DNA from: Aquipseudomonas alcaligenes
GTDB taxonomy: Bacteria > Pseudomonadota > Gammaproteobacteria > Pseudomonadales > Pseudomonadaceae
DNA length: 64,000 bases
Reading direction: 5' to 3'
NCBI RefSeq assembly: GCF_003205495.1
Contig: NZ_QJRX01000005.1
Coordinates: 62,001 to 126,000, forward strand
In this document: piece by piece, positions 27,440-37,348 of the stretch
Layout: each line of letters opens with the position of its first letter
Numbering within the stretch: the first letter of the stretch is position 1
The notes under the pieces: model-generated
Database searches by the model: none
What the model saw: the letters and a program-made list of their open reading frames with translations, nothing else
What the model was told of the DNA's origin: nothing
Made by a program: the position numbers and the translations under genes

Positions 27440-27624
27440 TTATAGATGTATTGTTTTGCAAGCAATCGGCCCACTATAACAAGCACGTCATAAATGTCGA
27501 TGCCGGCCACTGTGACCTGGGACACGCTAGCAAAGCTAAGAAGAATTCTGACTATATACGATAAATACTTGATCTTTTTAGAGCTGAGCCGGAACGCTCG
27601 GTCTTGAAAATGGGGGATTCACCG

Positions 27625-29127
27625 ATGCAGCGCTCACTGACCCACGCTTTCGTGGACAACTTCCTGGGTAACTCGCCGTACTGGTACAAGCTGTCGATCA
27701 TCCTCTTCCTGATCGCCAACCCCATGGTCCTGTGGAGCCTGGGACCGGTGGTCACCGGCTGGCTGCTGGTGGGCGAGTTCATCTTCACCCTGGCCATGGC
27801 ACTCAAGTGCTACCCGCTGCAACCCGGCGGCCTGCTGGTACTGCAGGCCATCCTGCTGCAGCTGACCAGCCCGCAGGCCCTGTACAAGGAGCTGGTGCAC
27901 AACTTCCCGGTGATCCTGCTGCTGATGTTCATGGTCGCCGGCATCTACTTCATGAAAGGCCTGCTGCTGTTCCTGTTCTCCCGCCTGCTCCTCGGGGTGC
28001 GCTCCAAGCCCCTGCTGGCCTTGCTGTTCTGCCTGTTCTCGGCCTTCCTCTCGGCCTTCCTCGACGCGCTGACGGTGACCGCGGTGATCATCAGCGTCGG
28101 CGTCGGCTTCTTCTCCGTCTACCACCGGGTCGCCTCGGGCAAGAACCCGCGTGACGAGGTCGGGGTAAGCAGCGACCATGAAGTGGTGGAACTACATCGC
28201 GAGGACCTGGAGCAGTTCCGCGCCTTCCTGCGCAGCCTGCTGATGCACGGTGCCGTGGGCACCGCCCTGGGCGGCGTGTGCACCCTGGTGGGAGAGCCGC
28301 AGAACCTGTTGATCGGCCACGAGGTGGGCTGGAATTTCGGCCAGTTCTTCCTCGAAGTGGCGCCGGTGTCATTGCCGGTCTTGGCCGCCGGCCTGACCAC
28401 CTGCGTGCTGCTGGAGAAGCTGCGCTGGTTCGGCTACGGCGCCCTCCTTCCGGTTGCCGTGCGCCAGGTGCTGGCCGAACACGCCCGCGAGGACGACGCC
28501 CATCGCACCCAAGCGCAGCGCGCGGCACTGGTGGTACAGGCGCTGGCGGCGCTGATCCTGATCCTCGGCCTGGCCTTCCATGTCGCCGAGGTCGGCCTGA
28601 TCGGCCTGCTGGTCATCGTGCTGATCACCGCGTTTTCCGGCATCACCGACGAACACCAGATCGGCCGCGCCTTCCAGGACGCCCTGCCGTTCACCGCGCT
28701 GCTGGTGGTGTTCTTCGCCGTGGTCGCGGTGATCCACGACCAGCAGCTGTTCAGCCCGATCATCCAGTGGGTACTGGCGCTGCCGACCGAACAGCAGCCG
28801 GGCATGCTGTTCATCGCCAACGGCCTGCTCTCGGCCATCAGCGACAACGTGTTCGTCGCTACCATCTACATCACCGAGGTCAAGCAGGCCTTCCTCGATG
28901 GCAAGATGAGCCGCGAGCACTTCGACGTGCTGGCGGTGGCGATCAACACCGGCACCAACCTGCCCAGCGTGGCCACGCCCAACGGCCAGGCAGCCTTCCT
29001 GTTCCTGCTCACCTCGGCCATCGCGCCGCTGGTGCGCCTGTCCTACGGGCGCATGGTGTGGATGGCGCTGCCCTACACGGTGGTCATGGGCGGCCTGGGC
29101 TGGTGGGCGGTCAGTTACTGGCTGTGA
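27625..29127 (+). CDS. nhaB: Na+/H+ antiporter NhaB
   Basis: Exports sodium in exchange for protons at the inner membrane. The 500-residue protein has about 12 hydrophobic segments and the NhaB N-terminus [20 protein letters not shown]; the length equals the usual NhaB. Upstream in-frame TTG 27604 and ATG 27610 were rejected because GGGGGA lies about eight nt before the ATG at 27625. Its last 17 nt overlap the convergent amino-acid permease gene. Confidence 0.95.
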   Translation: MQRSLTHAFVDNFLGNSPYWYKLSIILFLIANPMVLWSLGPVVTGWLLVGEFIFTLAMALKCYPLQPGGLLVLQAILLQLTSPQALYKELVHNFPVILLLMFMVAGIYFMKGLLLFLFSRLLLGVRSKPLLALLFCLFSAFLSAFLDALTVTAVIISVGVGFFSVYHRVASGKNPRDEVGVSSDHEVVELHREDLEQFRAFLRSLLMHGAVGTALGGVCTLVGEPQNLLIGHEVGWNFGQFFLEVAPVSLPVLAAGLTTCVLLEKLRWFGYGALLPVAVRQVLAEHAREDDAHRTQAQRAALVVQALAALILILGLAFHVAEVGLIGLLVIVLITAFSGITDEHQIGRAFQDALPFTALLVVFFAVVAVIHDQQLFSPIIQWVLALPTEQQPGMLFIANGLLSAISDNVFVATIYITEVKQAFLDGKMSREHFDVLAVAINTGTNLPSVATPNGQAAFLFLLTSAIAPLVRLSYGRMVWMALPYTVVMGGLGWWAVSYWL

Positions 29128-30454
29128 CCGACTGCAGCCGGTTGCGCCACTGCCGCCAGGTGTAGAACGGGATGCCCACCATCATCACCAGGAAGCCCCA
29201 GAACACCGCCTGCTCACCCGTGCCATAGAGCGCCCAGACCGAGTAGATGAAGGCGCAGCTGCCCACCAGCAGCTGGCGCCCGCGCTCCCGCGCACCGAAG
29301 CCGTCGGGCCTGGTCGCCAGCAGGTGCAGCAGCGCCGCGGCACACAGCACATAGGGCACCACCCCAGCCATGGTGCCGAGCAGGATGATCACGTTGAACA
29401 CCTCGACCAGCTCGCCCTGGCCGTTCACCAGCACCAGCAGGGTCACCAGCACGCCCGAGATGAGCATGCCGTGGGCCGGCACGCCGCGTTGGCTGGTCCT
29501 GGCCAGGATCGCCGGGAACAGGCCGTCGCGCGCCGGTGCCATGGGGATCTGCCCCTGCAGCAGGACCCAGCCGTTGAGCGCGCCGAGGCAGGCAATCACC
29601 GCGCCGCCGGCGATGAAGTAGTAGCCCCAGTCGCCCAGCATCACCCGCGCCGCATCGGCGAAAGGCGCGCTGGAGTGGGCCAATACATCGGGCGGCAGGA
29701 TGCCCTGTACCGCCGTGTTGGAGAGGATGTACACCACCGCCGCCACCACGGTGCCGAACAGGGTGGCCCGCGGAATGGTGCGGCGCGGCTCGCGCACGTG
29801 CTCGGCCGGCACGGTGGCCGACTCCAGACCGATGAAAGACCACAGGGTGAGCGCCGCCGTGGTGGCAATGGCCTGCACATAGCCGCCGCCCGGCAGCGCG
29901 GCCGGCTCGGGAATGCTCAGGTAGCCCGGATTGAAATAGAACCAGCCGAGCAGGCCGACCAGCAGCAGCGGCACCAGCTTGAGCAGGGTAAGGATGTTCT
30001 GCGCCACGGCGAAGGAGCGGATGCCGCGCAGGTTGATCAGGGTACAGAGCCAGATCGCACCGATGGCCGTGCTGACCATCAGCAGCGGGTCGCGCAGCAC
30101 CGGCAGGAACACCTGCAGGTAGCCGACCAGGGTCACCGAGATCGCCGCATTGCCGATCCAGGCGGCCATCCAGTAGATCCAGGCGCACAGATAGCCGGCG
30201 AAGCTGCCGAAGGCATCGCGGGTATAGGCATAGGGCCCGCCGGCGGCCGGATCGAAACGCGCCAGGCGGGCGAAGCACAGCGCCAGCAACACCGCACCGG
30301 TGCTCGACACCAGCCAGCCGACCAGGCTCAGGCCGCCGTAGGGACTCAGGCTGGCCGGCAGCAGGAACACCCCCGAGCCCACCATGTTGCCGATCACCAG
30401 GGCGCTGCAGGTCCAGAACCCCATCTCGCCCTTGCCGCTCTGCTCCTGAGCCAT
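29111..30454 (-). CDS. APC-family basic amino acid/polyamine antiporter
   Basis: A 447-residue transporter with about 12 transmembrane segments and the APC signature [15 protein letters not shown] at residues 22-36. It closely resembles AdiC/CadB/PotE antiporters. Directly downstream of lysine decarboxylase ldcA (41 nt gap), it probably exchanges lysine for cadaverine or a related pair, giving acid resistance or polyamine export. An upstream extension of 35 codons was rejected: GGGGGAAAC precedes the ATG at 30454. The 3' end overlaps nhaB by 17 nt. Confidence 0.88.
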   Translation of the reverse strand: MAQEQSGKGEMGFWTCSALVIGNMVGSGVFLLPASLSPYGGLSLVGWLVSSTGAVLLALCFARLARFDPAAGGPYAYTRDAFGSFAGYLCAWIYWMAAWIGNAAISVTLVGYLQVFLPVLRDPLLMVSTAIGAIWLCTLINLRGIRSFAVAQNILTLLKLVPLLLVGLLGWFYFNPGYLSIPEPAALPGGGYVQAIATTAALTLWSFIGLESATVPAEHVREPRRTIPRATLFGTVVAAVVYILSNTAVQGILPPDVLAHSSAPFADAARVMLGDWGYYFIAGGAVIACLGALNGWVLLQGQIPMAPARDGLFPAILARTSQRGVPAHGMLISGVLVTLLVLVNGQGELVEVFNVIILLGTMAGVVPYVLCAAALLHLLATRPDGFGARERGRQLLVGSCAFIYSVWALYGTGEQAVFWGFLVMMVGIPFYTWRQWRNRLQSVTASN

Positions 30455-30494
30455 GTTTCCCCCGGATTGCACAGGCCCGGCCACCTGGCCGGCG

Positions 30495-32735
30495 TTATTC
30501 CTTGATGCAATCCACGGTATAGCAGGCCCCGTCGCGCTGCAGGCCGTGCACATCGGCATCGAAGCCGGGGAACTGGCTGTCGAAGGTGCGGGCGAATTGC
30601 AGGTAGTCGATGATCAAGCGGGTTTCGGCAGTGAAGCGCTCGCCTGGCATGATCAGTGGAATGCCCGGCGGATAAGGCACCAGCATCACCGCCGCCAGGC
30701 GGCCTTCGAGCTGTTCGATCGGCACCGCCTCGACCTCGCCGCGCACCAGCTTGTCGTAGGCATCGGCCGGCTTGATCGCCACCTGCGGCAACACCGTGTA
30801 CATGTGCTTGAGTGCCTTGGCCGTGGCATTTTCGCGGTAGCAGCCGTGCAGCTCGTCGCACAGATCGCGCAGACCCATGCCGGCGTAGCGCGCCCCGCCC
30901 TCGCGGGCGATCGACGGCAGCGCGTCGAGCAGCGGCACGTTGGCGTCGTACAGGCGCTTGAACTCCAGCAGTTCGGTGAGCAGGGTGCTCCACTTGCCCT
31001 TGGTGATGCCCATGGAGAACAGCACCAGGAAGGAATAAAGGCCGGTTTTCTCCACCACCAGGCCGCGTTCCCAGAGGAACTTGCTGACCACCGCCGCGGG
31101 AATGCCGGCCTCGGCCAGCTTGCCGTCGGCGGACAGCCCCGGCATCACCAGGGTGACCTTGATCGGGTCGAGCAGCACATAGTCCTCGGCGATATCGCCG
31201 AAGCCGTGCCAGTCGGCGTTGGGCTGCAGCAGCCAGTCGCCGGTGTGCACGCCCTCGCCGCCGGCCTGCTCCGGCTGCCAGATGCTGAACCACCAGTCAT
31301 CTTGCTTCAGGTTCTGCCGCAGGTTGGCCAGGGCGCGGCGGAAGCTCAGCGCTTCGTCGAAGGTTTCCTGGATCAGCGAGCGCCCGGCAGGGCCTTCCAT
31401 CATCGCCGAGGCCACGTCCAGCGAGGCGATGATGCCGTACTGCGGCGAGGTGGAGATGTGCATCATGAAGGCTTCGTTGAAGCGGTCGCGGTCCAGCTGG
31501 CGCGCGCCACCGTCCTGCACATGGATCATCGAGGCCTGGCTGAAGGCGGCCAGCAGCTTGTGCGTGGAATGGGTGGAAAACACCAGCGGCGAGTGCTCGT
31601 CACACTGGGTACCCATGCCGTAGCGCCCGGCGTAGAACTCGTGGAAGGCGGCGTAGGCGTACCAGGCCTCGTCGAAGTGCAGCACTTCCACCGAGTCACC
31701 CAGGGCCCGCTTGACCATCTCGGCGTTGTAGCACAGGCCGTCATAGGTGGAGTTGGTCACCACCGCCAGCTTGACCTTGGGTGCGCGGCCGCGCGCCAGC
31801 GGGCTGGCATCGATCTTGGCCTGGATCGACTCCTTGCTGAACTCGCTGATCGGGATCGGCCCGATGATGCCCAGCTCGTTGCGCTCCGGGCACAGGTACA
31901 GCGGGATGGCGCCGGTCATGATGATCGAATGGAGGATCGACTTGTGGCAGTTGCGGTCCACCAGCACCAGGTCATCGCGGCCGACCATGGAGTGCCAGAC
32001 GATCTTGTTCGCCGTCGAGGTGCCGTTGATCACGAAGAAGGTGTGGTCGGCGCCGAAGTTGCGCGCGGCGCGCGCCTCGGCCTCGGCCAGCGGGCCGGTA
32101 TGGTCGAGCAGCGAGCCCAGTTCGGGCACCGACACGGACAAGTCGGAACGCAGCGTGTTCTCGCCGAAGAACTGATGGAAGGCCTGCCCCACCGGGCTCT
32201 TGCGGTAGGCCACGCCACCGCCGTGGCCGGGCGTGTGCCAGGAATAGTTGGACTGCGCGGTGTGCTGCACCAGCGCCTTGAAGAACGGCGGCAGCAGGCC
32301 GTCGAGGTAGTTGTGCGCGGCGCGCGCCACCTGGCGGGCGAGGAAGGACACCGTGTCCTCGTACAGGTAGAGGATGCCGCGCAGGTGGTTGAGGTCGGCC
32401 ATGGCGTCGGCCGGGGCGTTCTCGATGGTCACCTGCTCGCCGAGGGCGAAGATCGGCAGCTGCGGCGCGCGCACGCGGGCGATGCGGATCAGCTCGACCA
32501 TGTCCTGCAGCAGGCGCTGGTTTTCCCCCGCCCCCTCGGCGGCCACCAGGATGCAGGCCAGGCCGTGGTGAGTGGAGGCGACGATGCGCCCCTCGGCGGA
32601 GCTGGCGGTGGAGAGGATGGTGAAGCCATCCTTGCCCAGTTCCTCGGCGATGGCGCGGACGCGTTCGCCGGCGACGGTGTCGGCCTTGATGTCGCGATGG
32701 ACGATGAGGATGGGGAAGTTCAGGTCTTTATACAT
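30495..32735 (-). CDS. ldcA: PLP-dependent lysine (Orn/Lys/Arg) decarboxylase LdcA
   Basis: Converts lysine to cadaverine and CO2. The 746-residue enzyme has an N-terminal wing/response-regulator-like domain (about 1-140), the PLP core with the Schiff-base lysine in FSTHSTHKLLAAFSQASM (about residue 398), and the C-terminal Orn/Lys/Arg domain. Its position beside an APC antiporter and near dnaQ-rnhA matches P. aeruginosa LdcA, which serves lysine catabolism and responds to arginine there. AGGAAGG precedes the ATG. The specificity is assigned by context and family. Confidence 0.9.
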   Translation of the reverse strand: MYKDLNFPILIVHRDIKADTVAGERVRAIAEELGKDGFTILSTASSAEGRIVASTHHGLACILVAAEGAGENQRLLQDMVELIRIARVRAPQLPIFALGEQVTIENAPADAMADLNHLRGILYLYEDTVSFLARQVARAAHNYLDGLLPPFFKALVQHTAQSNYSWHTPGHGGGVAYRKSPVGQAFHQFFGENTLRSDLSVSVPELGSLLDHTGPLAEAEARAARNFGADHTFFVINGTSTANKIVWHSMVGRDDLVLVDRNCHKSILHSIIMTGAIPLYLCPERNELGIIGPIPISEFSKESIQAKIDASPLARGRAPKVKLAVVTNSTYDGLCYNAEMVKRALGDSVEVLHFDEAWYAYAAFHEFYAGRYGMGTQCDEHSPLVFSTHSTHKLLAAFSQASMIHVQDGGARQLDRDRFNEAFMMHISTSPQYGIIASLDVASAMMEGPAGRSLIQETFDEALSFRRALANLRQNLKQDDWWFSIWQPEQAGGEGVHTGDWLLQPNADWHGFGDIAEDYVLLDPIKVTLVMPGLSADGKLAEAGIPAAVVSKFLWERGLVVEKTGLYSFLVLFSMGITKGKWSTLLTELLEFKRLYDANVPLLDALPSIAREGGARYAGMGLRDLCDELHGCYRENATAKALKHMYTVLPQVAIKPADAYDKLVRGEVEAVPIEQLEGRLAAVMLVPYPPGIPLIMPGERFTAETRLIIDYLQFARTFDSQFPGFDADVHGLQRDGACYTVDCIKE

Positions 32736-32864
32736 TGTGCCTTCCTGAGGGAGTGGTGCTCTGGGGCACCTATCCCCTCAGGTTAGAAGTTCGCCGATGG
32801 CGGCGGAACCCCCTGTGCGGAAGGCTGTAAGAAAAGGTCGCATTGGCCGTACGACTGCGGCTCC

Positions 32865-33608
32865 TCAACTCGCCGGCTCTTCCGCTGGCGCCTCCATCTT
32901 GGCCCACAGCGACGGGCCGCCTGCAGACTTCTCGATGATGGCCAGGCGCGCGGCATGCGCGGCCAGCTCTTCCTCGCTGGCGCGCAACACGCGAATGGGC
33001 GCGCGGTTCGGGTCGAGGCGGCGAATCGGGCTGGGCAGCACGCGGCCGGAGCCGTCGCCGCCGTCACCGGCCAGCGACAGGTGGGTCTGGCCACCGGTCA
33101 TGGTCAGGTAGACGTCGGCGAGGATCTCGGCGTCGAGCAGTGCGCCGTGCAGGTCGCGACCGGAGTTGTCGACGCCGTAGCGCTTGCACAGGGCGTCGAG
33201 GTTGTTGCGCTGGCCCGGGTGGCGCTCGCGCGCCATCAGTAGGGTGTCGAGGATCGAGCAGTAGTCGCTGACGTCGCTGCGCTCGCTCTGCCCGAGCAGG
33301 GCGAACTCGTTGTTGATGAAGCCGACGTCGAACGCTGCGTTGTGGATGATCAGCTGGGCGCCTTCGATGAAGGCAAAGAACTCGTCGGCCACGTCCTTGA
33401 AACGCGGCTTGTCGGCCACGAACTCGTTGGTGATGCCGTGTACCGCGATCGCGCCCTCGTCGATCTCGCGATCGGGGTTGAGGTAGACATGGAAGTGGCG
33501 CCCGGTCAGGCGTCGGCCTTCCAGTTCGACACAGCCGATCTCGATGATGCGGTGACCATCGGTCACCGGCATGCCGGTGGTTTCGGTATCCAGTACGACG
33601 CTACGCAC
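32865..33608 (-). CDS. dnaQ: DNA polymerase III epsilon subunit (3'-5' proofreading exonuclease)
   Basis: Proofreads replication errors as part of the Pol III core. The 247-residue protein has the DEDDh exonuclease motifs: LDTETTG (D7, E9), [10 protein letters not shown], and [16 protein letters not shown]. The C-terminal tail SLWAKM is typical of the polymerase-binding segment. The start is GTG with AAGGGG upstream, and it overlaps the end of rnhA by 8 nt, indicating coupled translation. Confidence 0.96.
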   Translation of the reverse strand: MRSVVLDTETTGMPVTDGHRIIEIGCVELEGRRLTGRHFHVYLNPDREIDEGAIAVHGITNEFVADKPRFKDVADEFFAFIEGAQLIIHNAAFDVGFINNEFALLGQSERSDVSDYCSILDTLLMARERHPGQRNNLDALCKRYGVDNSGRDLHGALLDAEILADVYLTMTGGQTHLSLAGDGGDGSGRVLPSPIRRLDPNRAPIRVLRASEEELAAHAARLAIIEKSAGGPSLWAKMEAPAEEPAS

Positions 33609-34056
33609 GCTTCATTCCCCTTGCTTCTTCGACGCCACGGTTGGCCAGCTGGTCGGCCTTCTCGTTGCCCGGATGGCCGGTATGGCCGCGCACCCACTGC
33701 CATTCGACCTGATGACGGTTGACCTGCTCGTCCAGCGTCTGCCACAGGTCGGCGTTCTTCACCGGCTCCTTGCTGGCGGTCTTCCAGCCGCGCTTCTTCC
33801 AGTTCGGCAGCCATTCCTGGATGCCCTTCATCACGTACTGCGAGTCGGTGGTCAGGCGCACCTGGCAGGAACGGGTCAGCGCCATCAGCGCGCAGATCGC
33901 CGCCATCAGCTCCATGCGATTGTTGGTGGTGTTGGGCTCGCCGCCCCACAACTCCTTCTCCGCGCCCTTGTAGACCATCAGCGCACCCCAGCCACCGGGG
34001 CCGGGATTGCCCTTGCAGGCGCCGTCGGTATAGATCTCGACTTTGTCTTCGCTCAT
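33601..34056 (-). CDS. rnhA: Ribonuclease HI
   Basis: Cleaves the RNA strand of RNA-DNA hybrids. The 151-residue protein shows [14 protein letters not shown] (first Asp), NRMELMA (Glu), TTDSQYV (Asp) and [12 protein letters not shown] (last Asp), the full active-site set. The open frame extends 77 codons upstream through the methyltransferase gene in another frame; the ATG at 34056 begins the family sequence. It sits 8 nt after the methyltransferase stop and overlaps dnaQ, forming a three-gene operon. Confidence 0.96.
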   Translation of the reverse strand: MSEDKVEIYTDGACKGNPGPGGWGALMVYKGAEKELWGGEPNTTNNRMELMAAICALMALTRSCQVRLTTDSQYVMKGIQEWLPNWKKRGWKTASKEPVKNADLWQTLDEQVNRHQVEWQWVRGHTGHPGNEKADQLANRGVEEARGMKRA

Positions 34057-34064
34057 CGAATGCT

Positions 34065-34823
34065 CTAGTTCTCGGAATCGCGCCGGCTGACCTTGGCCAC
34101 CGGCAACGGCAACAGCTTGCCCATGCTGGCGCGTGGCACCGGGCGCAGCGGACGCAGCCCGACCACCAGCTTGCGCGCCACCAGCAGGTAGAACCCCGCT
34201 CCGGGTGCATGCAGGCTCGCGCCCCAGCGCTCCAGCCCGGCCAGCCGCGCCTGCCAGGCCGGCGCGGAAAGCGGCGGACGATAGCACCCGAAGCGGCGTT
34301 TCTCCAGCGCGAAGCCGAGCAGGCTGAGCCAGTCCGCCAGGCGGTTGGGCGAGATACAGCGGGCCTGGCGGAAGCCGTCACGAGCGAAGTAGTGGCGCAG
34401 GCCCCAGGTGCTCCAGGGATTGACCCCGCAGATCAGCAGGTAACCACCCGGCCGCACGCTGCGCGCCGCCTCGCGCAGCAGGCCATGAGGCGACAGGCAG
34501 AAATCCAGGCCATGCTGCAGCACCACCACGTCGGCAGCGTGTTCGCCCAGCGGCCAGGCCTGCTCCTCGCAGGCGATGTGCACGCCGGCCAGCGGCGCGC
34601 CCAGGCGCACGTTACAGCGGATCTGCGGCGCCTTCGGCGGCTCGGCCTCGGCCGGCCCGTAGTGCACCAGGTAACCGCCGAAGTAGCGCGCCAGTTCCTC
34701 GTCCAGGGCCTTGCGCTCCTCGCCCAGCAGCTGCTCGCCGAGCGGCGAAGCCAGCCACTGGCGGGCGGCCTGGGTCAGGCTCAGCCAGTCGGCGTCGGCC
34801 TGGGCAAAAGGTTGTTCGCTCAT
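34065..34823 (-). CDS. Class I SAM-dependent methyltransferase-like protein upstream of rnhA
   Basis: A 252-residue protein with a methyltransferase type 11-like core ([12 protein letters not shown] and [19 protein letters not shown]). The canonical glycine-rich SAM motif I is weak or missing, so binding of SAM should be tested. The ATG at 34823 is chosen because GGGAGG lies six nt upstream. It is the first gene of the methyltransferase-rnhA-dnaQ operon and is divergent from gloB. The target is unknown. Confidence 0.8.
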   Translation of the reverse strand: MSEQPFAQADADWLSLTQAARQWLASPLGEQLLGEERKALDEELARYFGGYLVHYGPAEAEPPKAPQIRCNVRLGAPLAGVHIACEEQAWPLGEHAADVVVLQHGLDFCLSPHGLLREAARSVRPGGYLLICGVNPWSTWGLRHYFARDGFRQARCISPNRLADWLSLLGFALEKRRFGCYRPPLSAPAWQARLAGLERWGASLHAPGAGFYLLVARKLVVGLRPLRPVPRASMGKLLPLPVAKVSRRDSEN

Positions 34824-34897
34824 CGGGACCTCCCGTGACACAAGCAGCTCTTTGCCGCTTAAGATGCGCCATTGTGATTCGATTGGCGACCCCGAGC

Positions 34898-35680
34898 ATG
34901 TTTCAGATCGACGCCCTGCCCGCCTTCAGCGACAACTACATCTGGCTCATCCAGGACAACCAGCAGCACCGCTGCGCCGTGGTCGACCCGGGCGATGCCG
35001 CCCCCGTGCTGGCCTGGCTGGAGGCGCATGGCGACTGGCAGCTCAGCGACATCCTGATCACCCATCACCATCCCGACCATATCGGCGGAATCGCCCGTCT
35101 CAAGCAGGCGACCGGCGCCCGCGTGTGCGGCCCTGCGCGGGAAAACATCCCGGCCCGCGACCTGGCGCTGGACGAGGGCGCGCGCGTCGAGGTGCTGGGC
35201 CGCAGCTTCCTTATATATGCGGTGCCCGGCCATACCCTGGGCCATATCGCCTACCACCAGGCCGAGGAAGGCTGGCTGTTCTGCGGCGACACCCTGTTCG
35301 CCGCCGGCTGCGGCCGCCTGTTCGAAGGCACCCCGCAGCAGATGCACGACTCCCTGCAGCGCCTGGCAGCCCTGCCCGGCGCCACACAGGTGTACTGCAC
35401 CCACGAATACACCCTGAGCAACCTGCACTTCGCCCACGCCGTGGAGCCCGCCAACCCCGCCATCGCCGCGCGCCTGGCCGAAGTCGCCGCCTGGCGCGCC
35501 GCCGGGCGCATCAGCCTGCCATCGACCATCGCCCTGGAGCTGGCCACCAACCCCTTCCTGCGCTGCCTGGAAACATCCGTTAAAGAAAAACTCGACGAGC
35601 GGGACGGCCCCCGCCAGCGCAGGGCCGACGAGGTATTCAGCGCACTGCGCAGCTGGAAGGACAACTTCAAGGCTGGTTAA
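34898..35680 (+). CDS. gloB: Hydroxyacylglutathione hydrolase (glyoxalase II)
   Basis: Hydrolyses S-lactoylglutathione to lactate and glutathione in methylglyoxal detoxification. The 260-residue metallo-beta-lactamase-fold enzyme has [10 protein letters not shown] (residues 55-64), [17 protein letters not shown] and the C-terminal glutathione-binding helices (TNPFLR). The upstream in-frame ATG at 34835 adds 21 unrelated residues and was rejected. It is divergent from the rnhA operon. Confidence 0.96.
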   Translation: MFQIDALPAFSDNYIWLIQDNQQHRCAVVDPGDAAPVLAWLEAHGDWQLSDILITHHHPDHIGGIARLKQATGARVCGPARENIPARDLALDEGARVEVLGRSFLIYAVPGHTLGHIAYHQAEEGWLFCGDTLFAAGCGRLFEGTPQQMHDSLQRLAALPGATQVYCTHEYTLSNLHFAHAVEPANPAIAARLAEVAAWRAAGRISLPSTIALELATNPFLRCLETSVKEKLDERDGPRQRRADEVFSALRSWKDNFKAG

Positions 35681-35772
35681 GAATCGACCAGCGGACTGGT
35701 GAAAACTTGACCACCCCCGGGGCCATTCCTAGAATCCCCGAACTTTTTTGCGCCGGCAGGTACTACCGACCG

Positions 35773-37344
35773 ATGTTCTTATTACCTTTCGGAACCCTTG
35801 ATTCAGCGGCATTGGCACGAGGAGCAAGGGCTCTGGCGGTGATCCTGTGCATGGGTCTGGCAGGCTGCCAGAGCACCGGCCGCAGCGACAATCCGGGCCA
35901 GGACACCGATCGCGCCGTAGGCCTGCAGCAGGAACCGGAGTGGCTCGACGAGGCCGCCAAGGAGCAAGCCCCCAAAGACATCTGGGAGCGCATGCGCGAT
36001 GGCTTCAAGCTGCAGGACGAGATCGGCGTCAACCCGCGCATCGAGAACCAGCGCCTGTGGTTCGTCAGCAACCCCTCCTTCCTGGAGAACGCCTCCGAGC
36101 GCGGCAGCCGCTACATCCACTACGTGGTCGAGCGCCTGGAAGAACGCGACATGCCGATGGAGCTGGCCCTGCTGCCGGTGATCGAGAGCGCCTACAACCC
36201 CTTCGCCTACTCGCGCAGCCATGCAGTCGGCATCTGGCAGTTCATCCCCTCCACCGGCCGCCATTTCAACCTGCGCCAGACCAACTGGTACGACGGCCGC
36301 CGCGACATCACCGCCTCCACCAATGCCGCGCTGAACTACCTGAGCCGCCTGCACGACATGTTCAACGGCGACTGGCTGCTGGCCCTGGCCGCTTACAACG
36401 CCGGAGAAGGCACGGTGAGCCGTGCAATCGAGCGCAACCAGAAGCTCGGCCTGCCGACCGACTACTGGAACCTGCCGCTGCCGCAGGAAACCCAGAACTA
36501 CGTGCCCAAGCTGCTGGCCCTGTCGCAGATCGTCCTGTCGCCCGAAGCCTATGGCGTGCGCCTCGACCCGATCGCCAACGAACCCTACTTCGAGCAGGTG
36601 GCGAGCAAGCCGGGCCTGGACCTGGCCCGGGTGGCGGCCCTGGTCGACATGGAAGAAGAGGAGCTGGAAAGCCTCAACCCGGCCTTCAAGAAGGGCATCA
36701 CCATGGATGGCCCGCAGCACCTGCTGGTGCCCATCGACAAGGCCGAACTGTTCAATGCCAACCTGGCCCTGATCAAGACCCAGGCGCCGGTGCAGTGGCA
36801 GGAGTACCGGGTACGCTCGGGCGACAACCTGCACAGCATCGCCAACCGCTACCACCTGACGGTCAACACCCTGAAGGACGTCAACCGCCTTTCCAGCAAT
36901 CACCTGCGCGTCGGCCAGATCCTCAGCATTCCCGCCGAGGCCGGCAGCGAGCGGGCCCCGGCCCTGCACCAGCAGGTGGCCAAGGCCCCGAGCAGCCAGC
37001 CGCAGCGCTACAAGGTCAAGCGTGGCGATACCCTGTGGCAGATCGCCAACAGCCACCGCGTTTCGCTCCAGGACCTGCAACGCTGGAACGGCCTGAATGC
37101 CCGCAGCAAGCTGAGTCTGGGCCAGGTCCTGGAGATCCGCGGCGGTAACGGTGGCAAGGCGGTGGCGGCGGCCAGCGACGGCAAGCGGCAGAAGGTCACC
37201 TACTACCGGGTCAAGCAGGGTGACTCGCTGTACCTGATCGCCCAGCGCTTCAAGGTCGACGTCAAGCGCCTGCAGAGCTGGAACCCACGCAGCGACGCGC
37301 GCTCGCTCAAGCCCGGGCAGACCCTGACGCTCTACACCAACTGA
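35773..37344 (+). CDS. mltD: Membrane-bound lytic transglycosylase D (LysM repeats)
   Basis: Cleaves peptidoglycan glycan strands. The 523-residue lipoprotein has a lipobox L29-A-G-C32, an SLT catalytic domain (about residues 115-245) with the catalytic Glu in PVIESAYNPFAYS and the motif GIWQFIPSTG, and three C-terminal LysM repeats, each starting with a YRV/YKV..GD pattern, that bind peptidoglycan. The start was placed at 35773 for the best signal sequence; 35707 would add a non-signal stretch. The convergent HDOD gene ends 4 nt away. Confidence 0.93.
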   Translation: MFLLPFGTLDSAALARGARALAVILCMGLAGCQSTGRSDNPGQDTDRAVGLQQEPEWLDEAAKEQAPKDIWERMRDGFKLQDEIGVNPRIENQRLWFVSNPSFLENASERGSRYIHYVVERLEERDMPMELALLPVIESAYNPFAYSRSHAVGIWQFIPSTGRHFNLRQTNWYDGRRDITASTNAALNYLSRLHDMFNGDWLLALAAYNAGEGTVSRAIERNQKLGLPTDYWNLPLPQETQNYVPKLLALSQIVLSPEAYGVRLDPIANEPYFEQVASKPGLDLARVAALVDMEEEELESLNPAFKKGITMDGPQHLLVPIDKAELFNANLALIKTQAPVQWQEYRVRSGDNLHSIANRYHLTVNTLKDVNRLSSNHLRVGQILSIPAEAGSERAPALHQQVAKAPSSQPQRYKVKRGDTLWQIANSHRVSLQDLQRWNGLNARSKLSLGQVLEIRGGNGGKAVAAASDGKRQKVTYYRVKQGDSLYLIAQRFKVDVKRLQSWNPRSDARSLKPGQTLTLYTN

Positions 37345-37348
37345 AGCC

